Assembly (NCBI GenBank): GCA_013396655.1 | Contig: WBMV01000777.1 | Location: 124,001-188,000, forward strand | Source: Campylorhamphus procurvoides | Lineage: Eukaryota > Chordata > Aves > Passeriformes > Dendrocolaptidae | Direction of reading: 5' to 3' | DNA length: 64,000 nucleotides | Part shown: one piece after another, positions 1 to 11,900 of the stretch | Layout: the number at the start of each line of letters is the position of its first letter | How positions within the stretch are numbered: position 1 is the stretch's first letter | Notes under the pieces: model-generated | Told to the model about the DNA's origin: nothing | The model's input: only the letters and a program-made list of their open reading frames with translations | The model's database searches: none | Position numbers and translations under genes: made by a program

Positions 1-873
1 AAGGCTTTGCAAGAACATTCAGGTTTTCAGAATCAGCCACTCAAATTCTAGAAAAGACATCTTGCGCATCATTGATCTGGGCCATTCTTCGTATTCATTC
101 TGGTACAGCCCTTAACTGCAAGGCTAGCATCTAGCAGGACACAAAGCCCTACCTCATCCATCGTGCCTGATGGACAACCTCCACTTCACAAGCTTTTGTT
201 TTGTATTTTGCTGTCTCCTCATTGCTCAGTGTGCGCTGTGAGACTATATTTATTGCACGCTTTTCATACCTTCCCTAAGGCAGTTGGTTATTTTTGGGTT
301 TGTCTCTCGTGCTCATTGGTAGTAGGATAGTTGTAACAGTGAAAGGGAGAGCCATGTAACTGCTGAAGTGGCATAACATGGATATACAACACCTGCAAGT
401 GCATGCCATGCAGTGCCTCCTACAAATCCTGCCCTACCAGCAGTGCATCTGAGTGCTTTGACAATTTGCTTCTCTCAAAAAGTAGGGTTTGTTCTCAATA
501 AGTCTCATCATGTTATGGTACTGTTATTATTTCCAGGCTAAAGATGAAACAAATTTTAATGAAAATAGAAAGCTTGCTCTAATTTTGGACTCTCTAGGTA
601 TAAACCTAGGATCTGATTTTTTTGAGACCTTGGGAGGACTCTGTGGCATCCCTGCATGCATCCAAACATTCCTTCATTTTGGTCAGACTTGAATGTTTAC
701 CATTTCCACTAGTCAAACATCTCAGTTTGAAATTATTACCTAGGAAATAAATAAAATATAGTTATTCACATCTTGTGGAAAGTCTGGTTTAAGTGATTGC
801 CCAGCATCACTCAGTAATCCTGCCACTGCATGCAATACGTTTTGCTTCAGACTACTTTTTCTCTGTTGTCCTA
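1..873. other. Single-copy AT-rich DNA, no gene seen
   Basis: Non-coding sequence. The longest open frame (489-692, 67 codons) has no recognisable domain and no convincing splice context. No repeat family was recognised before the CR1 end begins at 874. Confidence 0.6.
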
Positions 874-1100
874 ATCATACAATCATAGAATGGCCTGGGT
901 TGGAAGGGATGTTAAAGATCATCTGGTTCAACTCCTCTTCCATGGGCAGAGACACCTTCCAGTAGACTAGGTTCCTCAAAGCCCATCCAACCCAGCCTTA
1001 AACACTACCAGGGACAGGGCACAGCTTTTCTAGACAACCTATTCTCATGCCTCACCATACTCATAGTAAAGAACTTCTTCCTAATATCTAATGTAATTCC
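874..1100 (-). mobile_element. CR1 LINE, 3'-end fragment
   Basis: The plus strand reads as the reverse complement of an avian CR1 3' end. It starts with the ATCATA(G/C)AAT octamer repeat, then the 'ggttggaagggat' block, the 'ctcaaagccca' block, a degraded 'cagggacagggca' block and 'cttcctaatatcta'. The element is about 230 bp, so it is a strongly 5'-truncated insertion, as is usual for CR1. Similarity fades after 1100. It carries no coding potential. Confidence 0.93.
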
Positions 1101-3294
1101 ATGTCCATTCTGCACACAGACATATGTCCTTTCTTATCCCCAGTCCGGTGAGTCACTTGATGCTGTTGTTTCATCCTGAGATCTGTACTCAAGTCCATGA
1201 CACCCTTTGTTTCAACTGTTCCCATGAAAGGTTGGATGCAGCCTAGGGCATACAGAAGGTAAGCATTATTTTATCCCAAACAAATGAAATTTGGCTAAGC
1301 TCTAAGTCACTGAAACCAGCAGTGTCTGGTAAATGAGAGGACATGTTTCCAGTCACACTTATAATGCACTGAAAAAACAGCATGAATGCAAAATGAAAAC
1401 TATTAAAGCTGAGTCAGAAGAAGAGAAGAGCATGACTCAGGACAAGGAAATTATTTCAGCTTATGAGTTAAATAAGCAAGGATAATAAACAGAGACTGGC
1501 ATAAAGAGTTAAAGCTTATACAGCTGTTTCATCTGTAGTGTATGGAATGGAAATAATATTGACTTAAGTTATGTGACTTACGTTTCTATAAAATAGGGCA
1601 ATTTTATAAGTTTATAGAAGCAACAAAGACTGTAAAGCAGGTTATATAAGAAAAAAACTGAATCAAAATTAACATTTCTGAAAGAAACAGGGATGTTGAC
1701 ATTTTTATGGGAGATAAAATGTGGGGCTCAATTAATAAGGGAAACTTAAGGATCACAATGGCATCTAAGCCCAACATTTAGGTATTGCTGTTATCAAATG
1801 ATACGGTATCACCTTGTCTAATCCTGTAGGTATCTCAGCTTTCCTGGCACTTTGAGAAAGCAAGAAACTCTTAAATGCAGAGAGGCCAAAGCACTAGGCT
1901 CACTATTCGTGCCCTTAATTGTCACAGGTTAGTCTTCCTCTGTTTAAGCCTTCAGTAGGGCTGGATCTAGCAGGCTCAGGTAACATGGAAAAAGAGGAAG
2001 AGAGAGTAACTGCATCCACATTTTTAAATAAGGAGTGAATGGCTTTTTTAATAATAGGACTGTGAAAGGCCCATCTTTAAATCTTCCCTTCCTGTTTGGC
2101 CCTTACACCACCTTTTTTGTTTCCCCAGAGAATGACCTTGGCTGTGAGGTGACTTGCAATGGGACTTCCTCAGTCCTATAATGTGAATCTATATGACATA
2201 ATGCAATATTTATTTAGGCCAGTGAATGGATAAAGGCAAGAAAATGACTCTATAATGTGATTTTTAAAAGACATTTGAATGAGATGAATATAAATAAAAC
2301 CCTCTCCTTAAAAAGGTCATCATTCTGCTTTTGTGAATGCGATTCTTCATACCCACACCTTCCTTTTCACTCCATAGGGAACCCCTGAGAACTGGCCAAA
2401 TCAGGACTGGGAACTCCATTAGATGGCAGGATGCTTTAACATGACAAAGTTCAACATAGCAGCATATAAATCTCTCTGTTCACTTCCCCCTTGAAATGAC
2501 TTCCTTCCTTGCTTCCTATAGCTGGATATGTGCTGTGCAGGAAAGGCAGCAGGGGGACTACTTCGTGTAAATCCTTCTCTCCACCTGCTGATATCTTTAA
2601 TTAAAATTAACCTTTCAATAGCATATCTGAACTGACATACTCCTGAATTCACACTACCTGTCTCTCTTCTAGTCTTCTGAAGACAGAGTGGTAAAGCTGC
2701 AATGCATCATATTATCTAACACAATAAATGTGCAATGTTCTTCTTATAATGAGTCTTCTCTGTGAGCCTCATATTAAGACCAAACATGACACCACAGATA
2801 GCGGAAATTAAAATTGAAAAGTTTATTTGAGTAACATTCCAGCAACCTCTTGCTAAAAGGGACATTTTCTAGAAGAAACAGCTCAAACAATGTCTGTCTC
2901 TGAAGTATTTCCTAAGCTGTGGTTTAGACCTGGAGCAGCCTCCCTTCTCATGCAGGTGAAAGACATTAACTCTTCTCTAATTCCTTCCAAAGAATCAGGG
3001 AAAGGTTGCTAACATGCACCAGTGCATGCTCACTCATTTTTCTGCTTCACCTTATAGTTTTTTCCTTTATATCAAATTGACAAATTCCAATTAAATCAAA
3101 AGGATGTAGGAAAAGAAGTAAGCTCCAGTGCAAAGACTCTCTGCTTTCATGTACAAGGTTTTTCTCATGCAACTCTAGCTTATGCAACAGAATGTATAAT
3201 ACATCAGTCCCCAGGTTTTCACTTTTGTAATTTCACAGCAGCCAAAGCACTGAAAAGCATGCCCACCAGCCAAATATTAGCTGCTTTGTTCTTC
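1101..3294. other. Single-copy DNA; paired AP-1-like motifs only
   Basis: No exon or repeat family recognised. Two AP-1/MAF-type heptamers, TGAGTCA at 1410-1416 and TGACTCA at 1433-1439, lie 16 bp apart in a purine-rich stretch. Such short motifs occur by chance, so no function is claimed. The minus-strand frame at 2419-2652 has no recognisable product. Confidence 0.5.
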
Positions 3295-3672
3295 TATCTA
3301 GTATTTTTCTTTCATTCTTTCTCTTTTGACCTTCCCTTTCTCGTTTCCAGTTCTTTGTCCCTCTTTCCAGTATTGTAACGCCTTTCACTTCTTACTAAAC
3401 TTCAGTTCTACTTCCAGTCACTGTGGAACTTGTTTAGTTTTTCCTTCTTCTTCTTCTGTCATATTCTGGTTTTCTCTTTATAGCATGACCTCTCTTCCTC
3501 TTGCTGATATATTAATTTCTCAGGCCACCCAACTGCATTACTACTTTTTCTCTGTAGAGATTCCATTATCTTTCTCTTTTTGTCTGCTTTCCATCCTTTC
3601 TTCAGTTTTTTTATTTTTTTCTCTTCACACACATTTTCTTTGTCTTATTACTCTTCCAGAATATTTCCTTTC
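3295..3672 (+). repeat. Pyrimidine-rich low-complexity tract
   Basis: Almost 380 bp in which T and C strongly dominate the plus strand, with many TTTCTTT and TTCTTC runs. A 158-codon open frame (3326-3802) crosses it, but its product is a Phe/Ser/Leu-rich low-complexity string. That composition follows directly from T/C-rich DNA, so I treat the frame as non-coding. Confidence 0.75.
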
Positions 3673-6600
3673 CGACATTAATGGAGAAAGTTGTATTCTT
3701 TGTCTCACTTTCCCACAGACTCAGTTTGCTCTCATCTTTCCCTTTTTGACTTGTAAGTACTTAGAAGCCACAAATATCCATCCAGGAACAGGAATAATTT
3801 AGATTGACCAAATACTGTTGATCAGGCACAGGTGAGATGAATGAAGAGGACAGCTGGACTGATCAGGTTCATACAGTTTGCTAGCACAGAGTTGCCTGAG
3901 AATAAAATAAGCTCACTAGTTTTGAAGATCTCCAAACTTCTTCAGTCCTGTCTACAGCTTAAAGGGGCAACCTGAGGACCTGTGAAGGCAGGGAAGGTAA
4001 AGTAGAGGGGATATAATTTTATAATACATTTCTTTATGCCTTTCAGGTCCTGAACGTTTTGCGTCTGTTAAAGCAGCTAGAGAGAACTATTTACATTTAT
4101 AGTTAGAAACTTCTCAAAGTTGTGTTATGAAGTGCATTGTTGGCTCTGTTAGGGTTATTTCAAACCTGGGAGAAAAGTTAATTTCTCCCAGAACAAACTT
4201 ATGATCATAATTTGCTAGCATATGTCTACTGCAACTATGTTTTTTCTTTTGAGTTCTTCCAGCAGGTAATTTTGGGAGATTATTTAAGACAGCCCTTTCT
4301 CTCTACTACATTAATGGGAGCATGATGATTTTGATTACTGTTACCCCCTTTTCAACTTTTTAACTGTTATTTTAAAAACTGAGGGTTGGGGTTTTCACTT
4401 TTCCAATTCAGCTTTCAGAGTGCAAAATGAAAGTCTGGCACTCCAGGGTGTATGTTAGCTACAGGATAATGTTTGTGGCAGAGAAGTATACAAGGCAAAG
4501 AAATGGCTTTTGTGGGTGATTAAATACTGAAGTGAAGCTGAGGTGTTTGATAACCATAGAAGCTATTTATTGTGTGCATACTCCAGTGCCATGAACATTA
4601 TTCCTTTTATACAACAAGACAAAGGAAGATTCAACAAACCATAACAAGAGAAGGATGAAGGGTTTTTTTTGTTGTTGCTTTTTTGTGTGATGGAAATTTG
4701 AAAGTTCTATTTAATTTTTTTTTCTAACATTTCTTTTCATGAAGAAGAGTGGCAGGGGAAGAGACTAAGACCAAAAGACAGAGACTGACCTGCAAATGTT
4801 TGTAGTAGAGTCTGAATCCTGAATAAATACTGGGAGTTATCATATGTTATCATAAAACAGCATCGCTCACTGTTTTGCTGGGACTCCAAGAAAGACCATG
4901 TTAATAGTATCCATAAAAAGTATTTCTTTACATTGTGACAAATAAGCTTAGAAAAAGAATCAAGTATTACCAAGTTAAAAAAAACCCAAACAAACAACAA
5001 AACCAAACAAAAAAGTGATATATTAAGAAGATAATGGTAATATGCATTACTACATATTCTATTAATCCTCACAGTAGCTGTGAGAGTTCAGGAAATATTG
5101 CAAGACCAATCTCACAAATGTTACTTAGATTCTAAACAGCAGTTCTATTTGCTAGTTTTCTGCTTGTTTCCTGTTATTTCTGTGGAGTATTTTGTTTTTT
5201 GTGGGAGGGCCCTCAGTGCTACTCAATGAAGTCCATCTAGATCTATGCCTTTTCTTAGAGGGAACTGAAAAATCCAATGAGCTTTGAATAAAAAAAGATC
5301 CACCATATGGGTATAGACACCTGTTTCTTACTATCTATCATTACTTAATAGGTATAATTTCCTCTTTAAATCTCTTCAGTTGCTAAGAAAAGGAGAAACA
5401 AAATGGTGTGGCTCAAATGACCAAGAACCCAGCTGAAACCCTGAGCAGACAAAATTTGTCAAAGCCAACCCCACCACTGGTCTTTGTAAATGTTGCTCAT
5501 TAAACAATTATGAGCAGAATATATTTGTGAAATGCAAACTCTGTTTGCAAATAACTTGCCCAAAATAAACAAAGCCTGCTTTGTCAAATCGCAAGAAATA
5601 ATTTAACCATCTGTAGTCACAACAACCCTGTGAGTAGCAGCTATTTTTGTACCACTTCAGAGTGGGGGAATTCAGAGAGAAAAATGTCTTGCATCAATGG
5701 CAAAACATGAATTAACTCAAAGTAAAACAAGCAACTGTTTATAGTGCTATGATAATGCTGCTGTGTTTGCACATCCCCTGAATTCCATGGGAATTTTTAT
5801 TACTTTAATGAATTAAATGAATTTTAACAATGACAACACTTGCTGTCTGCCCATAGGCATTCCTCCAGACTGGTCTGCTTCTAAAAGTTTTTTAAGTCAT
5901 TAAAATATTATCTGAGCATATTGTTGAGTACTTGTAGCTTTGAAAGGTTCTGGACTGTCATCACAAGCTCACCTATCAGGGAGGAATACGAAGGGGCCAT
6001 GCACCTGCCAGCCAGGACACAGCAGAAGCATGTGGTCCTGCTGTCCCCTCCAAGGTCCCTCCCTGTCTGTGCTGCACTGATGATGGCAAAGGCAGGTCCC
6101 ATGGCCCTCCATCCCCTCCGACTCATGCCCAGAAAGTATTTCCTCACTATTGATACGTTAGTTGTTGCCAGCCAATTTTCCTCTCTTTTACATATCAGTG
6201 CCCTATCTGGTGAGACTCAGCATGCTAACAAGTACATCTTATTTTGATGATTGATTATTTTAAGTACCTTGAAATGCATGCCAGTTTTGTTCAAAAAGAA
6301 GGTATTTTCTCATTATTTTTGGTCCAGGTTTTATATTATTTAAAGCATCTAAACATTTATTTCTGTTGTTGAATTGTATATAAAAAATAAAAGTTGAAGT
6401 AATGGGAGTTTATTCTAGTACTTAATATACCCATACAAAACAACAGTATGGACTCAATCTTGACTTGTTTTTCAGGTAAAAATTTCCATATGAATTATGG
6501 GATAATATTTCTTCTCTTAAGTGGAACATGAATACTGATTTCTTGGTGGTATTCAGTGCTAATGTGTATATTTAAATGACAAATAAAGTTCTACTTATTC

Positions 6601-8184
6601 TAAATTACCTTGAATGGCTATAGGATGTGAAAAAGCACTGTTGCATTTAGATGTATCATTTAGAAGAGGGTTTTCATTCTCCTATGATGTGACCTAATTT
6701 CAAAAAAATTGAGACTGGGAGTTGTGCTCTCCTTGTTTTACACAGCAGATGTTAATGCCATTATCTTCTTAATTTGAAAGCTGCAGTGATTTCCACTCTA
6801 TTTCTTCCTTTGAGTGTCATTGCTGTATAAAAAATACTATAAAGTGTAGCAAAGGTCATTTAAAGTTACACCCAAAATTCTGGCCTGGCCTTATAAATAA
6901 TAACCTGTTTTTTAAAATCAGATGAATGAGTACGGCTGTAACATGACTATTGCATAAGGCTGGCTTAGAATAATAGATTAATAGAACTTGGATTGTCATC
7001 AGAAAAAAAAAAATCATGAGAAGATTCCTCATGGCCTTATTATCCCCTCGTATAGACACTTTCTTGAAGCCAAACTGGCATGGGGTAAAATAGTAGTGGC
7101 CCATATTTTTGCATACTGTTTTATTCCAGTACTTTCAAGATCAAGCCTGTTCAGTTTACAGGTCTACTTTGAAGTAAGTTATACTTGCCTCAGGTTTTAG
7201 AGATTTATCTGTATTCATCTTGGTTAAATTACTGCCAGTCAGAAATTTTGAAACAGAACCTGGTGAGCAATATCATTGATGGAACATGGGATAGGATGCA
7301 ACAAACCTTGCCCCACAGCTACATCGTCCACAGTTACAAGGCACGTTAAAATAATTTTAGCACTAATTATTTGTCCCGATAAAGTTATGAGAAGATCAAA
7401 GTGCTAAGAAGTGCCTTACTGTCAATGTTCTGATCACCAAGAAATTTGACAAGTATCATGGTCTCTGGTTTATCAGTATCTCCTTTCCAAAACTTAAAAA
7501 AACATATGCATTGGTGCCACTTTAATTCTCAACATCTTTAATTTCATAAAACTCCTAAAAGTCTACTTCTTCATCCTCTTGGAATGAAATGTATTGCAAA
7601 ATGTATTAATGCTTCTTTTTTATACTTTATTTCAACAGCGTAACAATTCAGTTGCCTATTATATGGATTACCAAGTCATAGTTCTTTGGTTTGTGGTCTT
7701 GCCAAGTATCAGAGCCACCTGGTATTGGGCTCGATCAGTATTAAGTTAAGGGACTGGTAAGAGAAACATGCGATGAGAACTGAATTGGTATTAATTCAGT
7801 GGGTGGCATTCTCTCCTATAACTGCTACAGATTCTCTGGATCTAAATGCTAATGGAGGGCTGAACCTTCAGTTAAAAAATTCTTAGGTAGGTGATTAAAA
7901 ATAATTTCCCTACACTTGTGTTGGTAGAAAGTCCTCTAAACCACTACATAAAACTATTACAACTGTATGAACTAGAAAAAAATGTGACAGACTATTAAGC
8001 ATGTAAAATAGAGGCTGCAAATTGTAATTAGGAGAACCAATAAAAGCTCCTGCAGCAACATGATCTTGAAGTCATTGGTTACTGGATGAACTTATAGGTT
8101 GTGTCAGATGGATGCTGAAAAATTTATGCTCTACTTTATAATACAGGCCCTACAGAGATACTATAGACCTTATGTTATAATAGG
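3673..8184. other. Single-copy AT-rich DNA, no gene seen
   Basis: No exon recognised. Minor contents are an A/C-rich simple tract near 4978-5015, a short patch of higher GC at about 5960-6135, and an A12 run near 7005-7015. The two opposing frames over the GC patch (5921-6247 plus, 5908-6147 minus) resemble no known protein. Confidence 0.55.
4978..5015. repeat. A/C-rich simple repeat (CAAA-type)
   Basis: Short run of A with interspersed C (AAACCCAAACAAACAAC type), giving the opposite strand a GTTT/GGGTTT character. Similar tracts recur at 51849-51900 and 55556-55620. Confidence 0.7.
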
Positions 8185-8940
8185 CTCTGTAGAGAGACCT
8201 AGACAAATCAGAGGGCTGAGCAATCTCCAACTGCATGAAGTTTAACAAAGACAAGTGCTGGATTCTGCACCTGGGATGGAGTAGACCCGAATGTACTACA
8301 GTCTGGGGAATGAGAAACTGGAGAGTGGCACTGTGGAAAAGGACCTGGGGGTCCTGGTCAAGGGCAAATTTAGTATGAGTCAGCAGTGCCCTGGCAGCCA
8401 AGGGAGTCAAACGTGTCCTGCTTTGCTTTTGCATCAGGCAAAGCATTGCCAGATGGTAAAGGAAGGGGATTGTCCTGCTCTGCTCTGCACTGAGTCCTGT
8501 GTGCAGTTTTGGTCACCACAATATGAGAAGAATGTAAAGCTATCAGAGAGTGTCCAAAGGAGAGCAGTGAAGATGGTGAAGGGCCATACAATGTGCAGCT
8601 GAGATCACTTGGTTTGTTCAGCCTGTACCTACTCATGATACTGATCTATTCTCTCTGGTGACCAATGACAGAACCCAAGGGAACAGCATGAAAAAGTGTC
8701 AGGGGAGGTTTAGGTTGGATATTAGGAAAACTTCCTCACTCAGAGAGTGGTTGGGCACTGGAATAGGCTGCCCAGAGAAGTGGTCACAGCACCAAGCCTG
8801 GCAGAGTTCAAGAAGCACCTGGACAATGTCATGGGATGGAGGCACATGGTATTATTCTTGGGGCTGTCTAGGGCAGGGCCAGGAGTTGTACTTCAGTGAT
8901 CCTCGTGGGTCCCTTCTAGCTCAGGATATCTTATGAATAT
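8185..8940 (+). mobile_element. CR1 LINE, 3' part, sense orientation
   Basis: The only CR1 copy in the window on the plus strand. It covers the last part of the CR1 ORF2 (reverse transcriptase) and the 3' UTR. The conceptual product includes EKDLGVLV, MSQQC, CVQFW, SVQRRAVKMVKG, then GRFRLDIRKT and WLGTGIGCPEKW, all typical of the CR1 C-terminal region. The pieces sit in different frames, so the ORF is broken by frameshifts. Internal sequence is missing around 8600-8650, between the 'cttggtttgttcagcct' block and the 'ctctctggtgacca' block. The 3' UTR ends with 'gatcctcgtgggtccctt' (8898-8915) followed by a decayed octamer tail. This end type is shared with the SINE at 18829-18968. Confidence 0.93.
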
Positions 8941-11900
8941 TTTAAGAAGGAATTACTATGAGCTATGCAATGTAGCTAGGAGTTTATAAGAAAAGAAGGA
9001 AAATATGTCTACTAAATATTATCGAAATTATTTTTGCCATGTAAACAGAATTCACAGTGATGTCAGAGCTGAAAGAAAAAGACTGTTGTTAGTTGCAGTA
9101 ATTTCTAATACACGAAAATTGTTTTCATTTTCTTACGGAATCATGTGGTGGGATTTCCTAAAATTGTTTACACTGTAAGGTGAAAGTTGTATAAATGCCA
9201 GCTAAATATAAAAAGTAGTACAAGCTGACATTAGAGTAGGAGGAGATCGCATGGTTTTAATATACTCGGGTTACGTGGTAAATAAGGGCAAAGAAAGTCT
9301 GCTTGTTGCCTCTGAGCTGAAACCTGTGTAACTCTACAGCAAAACACATCCCTTTATTTCTCATTTTCCTTTATTCAATGCCCACTACAACAACGTTTTT
9401 TTATGCCAAATATTTTCAGTGTAATAAAGATCAAATTTTACTTCTGTAATAAGGATCAATATTACTGCATTTTTTTTTCCCTGTACTTGTTCTTAGTTTG
9501 GGATATATACAAGTAACGAAACATGGAAAATGCCTTCTAACAATGTAGGTTTCATAAAAAACCCAATCCAAATAAACAAAGAAATAAGTACATACCTACG
9601 TCATATACTCAGGGTTGCTCTTAAAATAATTCCAAACATCTGGAAAGTTTATAATGAGATAACCTTTAATTATAATGATAATTATTTTTATTTTGTTTTC
9701 CTTGAGGAAACCTTACAATAGCTTTTAGAAAATGATCTTGAGAGAAACTTTTCCAGGAGCAGAAAACCATAGAGTATCTTTACTGAATGGAAAATAGCAC
9801 AGTTTGTCTCTCCGCTGTGCAGTCACAGTCCCAAATCCAGACATTTTGGCAACCATACAGTATGCAAACAAACATAAACTTTGTAAACACATGATTAGGC
9901 AGAACTCTTATGCAGGATGCCATATTTAGGATGGTCATAAGATCCTCAAACAAAGAATTAATGCATTTGTATATACAATCCCTTAGTGACAGATTATGAC
10001 TATCCATAGTAGTGGAAATATGTACCAAACCCATTCTTAGCAAACATTCTTATATATAATTTGCAAATAGAACTACACCTAGTATCCATAATAAATGTTG
10101 ACTGCTTCAGACACAGACTTCCCTCTGTCTTACAGATGAAAATGAAGAAAAGGTGGGTAAATCCTAGTGTTATTGTCTCTATATTAGCACACTACCTTTG
10201 TCAAGTTAAAGACTAGAAATTTAAAGTTTACAGCATAGATCTGTAATCAGGAGAAGAGAATTTTAGGTCCAGACTTTTGAATAAATCTTAGAAAAAACAA
10301 CATATTCATTTTAAATTAAATATTTCATTAGATTCATTTTGCTCTAAAGTAGAATTTCATTTCAAATTTGCATTAAATGTATTATCAATGCAAAACATAT
10401 AGGGTTGAAACTGTGTCAGAACAAAATTCTTGAAGTGTAAATTACAGAAAAAATTCACTACACATGAAAATAACATAAAAACGGATAAAGCAAGTAAAAA
10501 ACAGATTGACCAAAGTGAATTTTTAGTTATCCAACCTGAAAAAAAATCACTTACTTGTATGGTTCTGTGGAAAACGAAAAAAATATGATGACTATTTTGT
10601 TAGCAAAAGAGTTAATTTTATTCTGAGGGGGAAGTTAAATAATACCTAACAAAATTCCTGTATTGTTTAAAACAAACCAGATAAACAGACCTTTTGTGCT
10701 ATATAAAATGGTACTAGCTGTACATCTTTTTCCTCTCATTACAGTGCAAAACAACAGATGTTCAGGTAAGCCATACTAAAGGATTCATCTGAGACAAGTA
10801 ATGAAATCTCCAGTCTTTTGTGATGAGATGTAACTTGTTAGTGATGCAATTATTCAAAAAGAATGATAGGAAGAAAATAAATATCTTGTTACTTGATAGC
10901 ATGTACCAGTCTGTAGAATTATGGAACAGCAGAGCTCTCCCTTAGTCTAGTCTTAATATGTCACTTGCTTAGTTTGGAAGCTCAGTGTGCCAAGCATTTA
11001 CTGTAATTACATGAAGAATTGTTACATCCTTGGCAAATACCATGTAGAGCTCAGTAAACAGATGTTACTTTGAAGACAAAATATATTTGGTGTTACTTTC
11101 TTCATATTCAGATATCTTGAAATAGAATTATAGTGGCACAGCCCTGAAAGAAGTAGCCTGGATCACTTGCTCCAATTCATTACAATCACAGATGATATGA
11201 TTGTACAATTCCTTTTATTTCTGCCTTTACCAGATTCATTGCTTTAAGTGGATAAAACATAAAGGATCATCATGTTTATCATACAGTGTGTGGGTCAATC
11301 AACTTAACGTAAATTTCTGTAATATAATCACGGGGAGGAAAACAAATGACTGTGGTTGAAGTTTCAGGCAGAAGCAAATTTAAATGAAGTTCAGTGTTCC
11401 CAGATGGAGGAATGGTAGCATGTGTTCAAGAGGAAAGCAAGAAAACCATTTCTGTTGCTTTTCTTTACCCAGTTCCTTAACACAGTTGATAAAATATTAT
11501 ATGCTGAATCTGTTTGGAGGGTGAAGTAAATGTCAGAGGCAGACTTGGCTTTAATGATGTTATATACATTTGTTAAAAACAAACTTTAAATGCTAGAGTC
11601 ACAAGAAGGAGAAGAAATTTCTGAGGTCTTTCCAGCCAATGTTCTGCTCAGAAAGCCTTTTCCCCTGGCTTTCCCTCATGGCCATGCTTCAACTATTTCT
11701 ATAGGTGTACCTCTCTCCTCTCTGGTTGCCTGGTCCCAGCAGCAGCAGCTCCTCAACAAGCCCTGGTGACTCACCTCCCAGGCTCATGCACCTGTGTTTG
11801 CCCACATCCTGCAGGTACTTCACTCATTTCCTTCTGGTGGTGTCTGTGACCCATGGATTTGACAATTGCTTATTTGCTGTTCTTAAGAAGGGCTCATGAG

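Noticed and set aside
3326..3802. 158-codon plus-strand open frame
   Set aside because: It lies across a T/C-rich tract and encodes a Phe/Ser/Leu-rich low-complexity string. No domain, no splice context.
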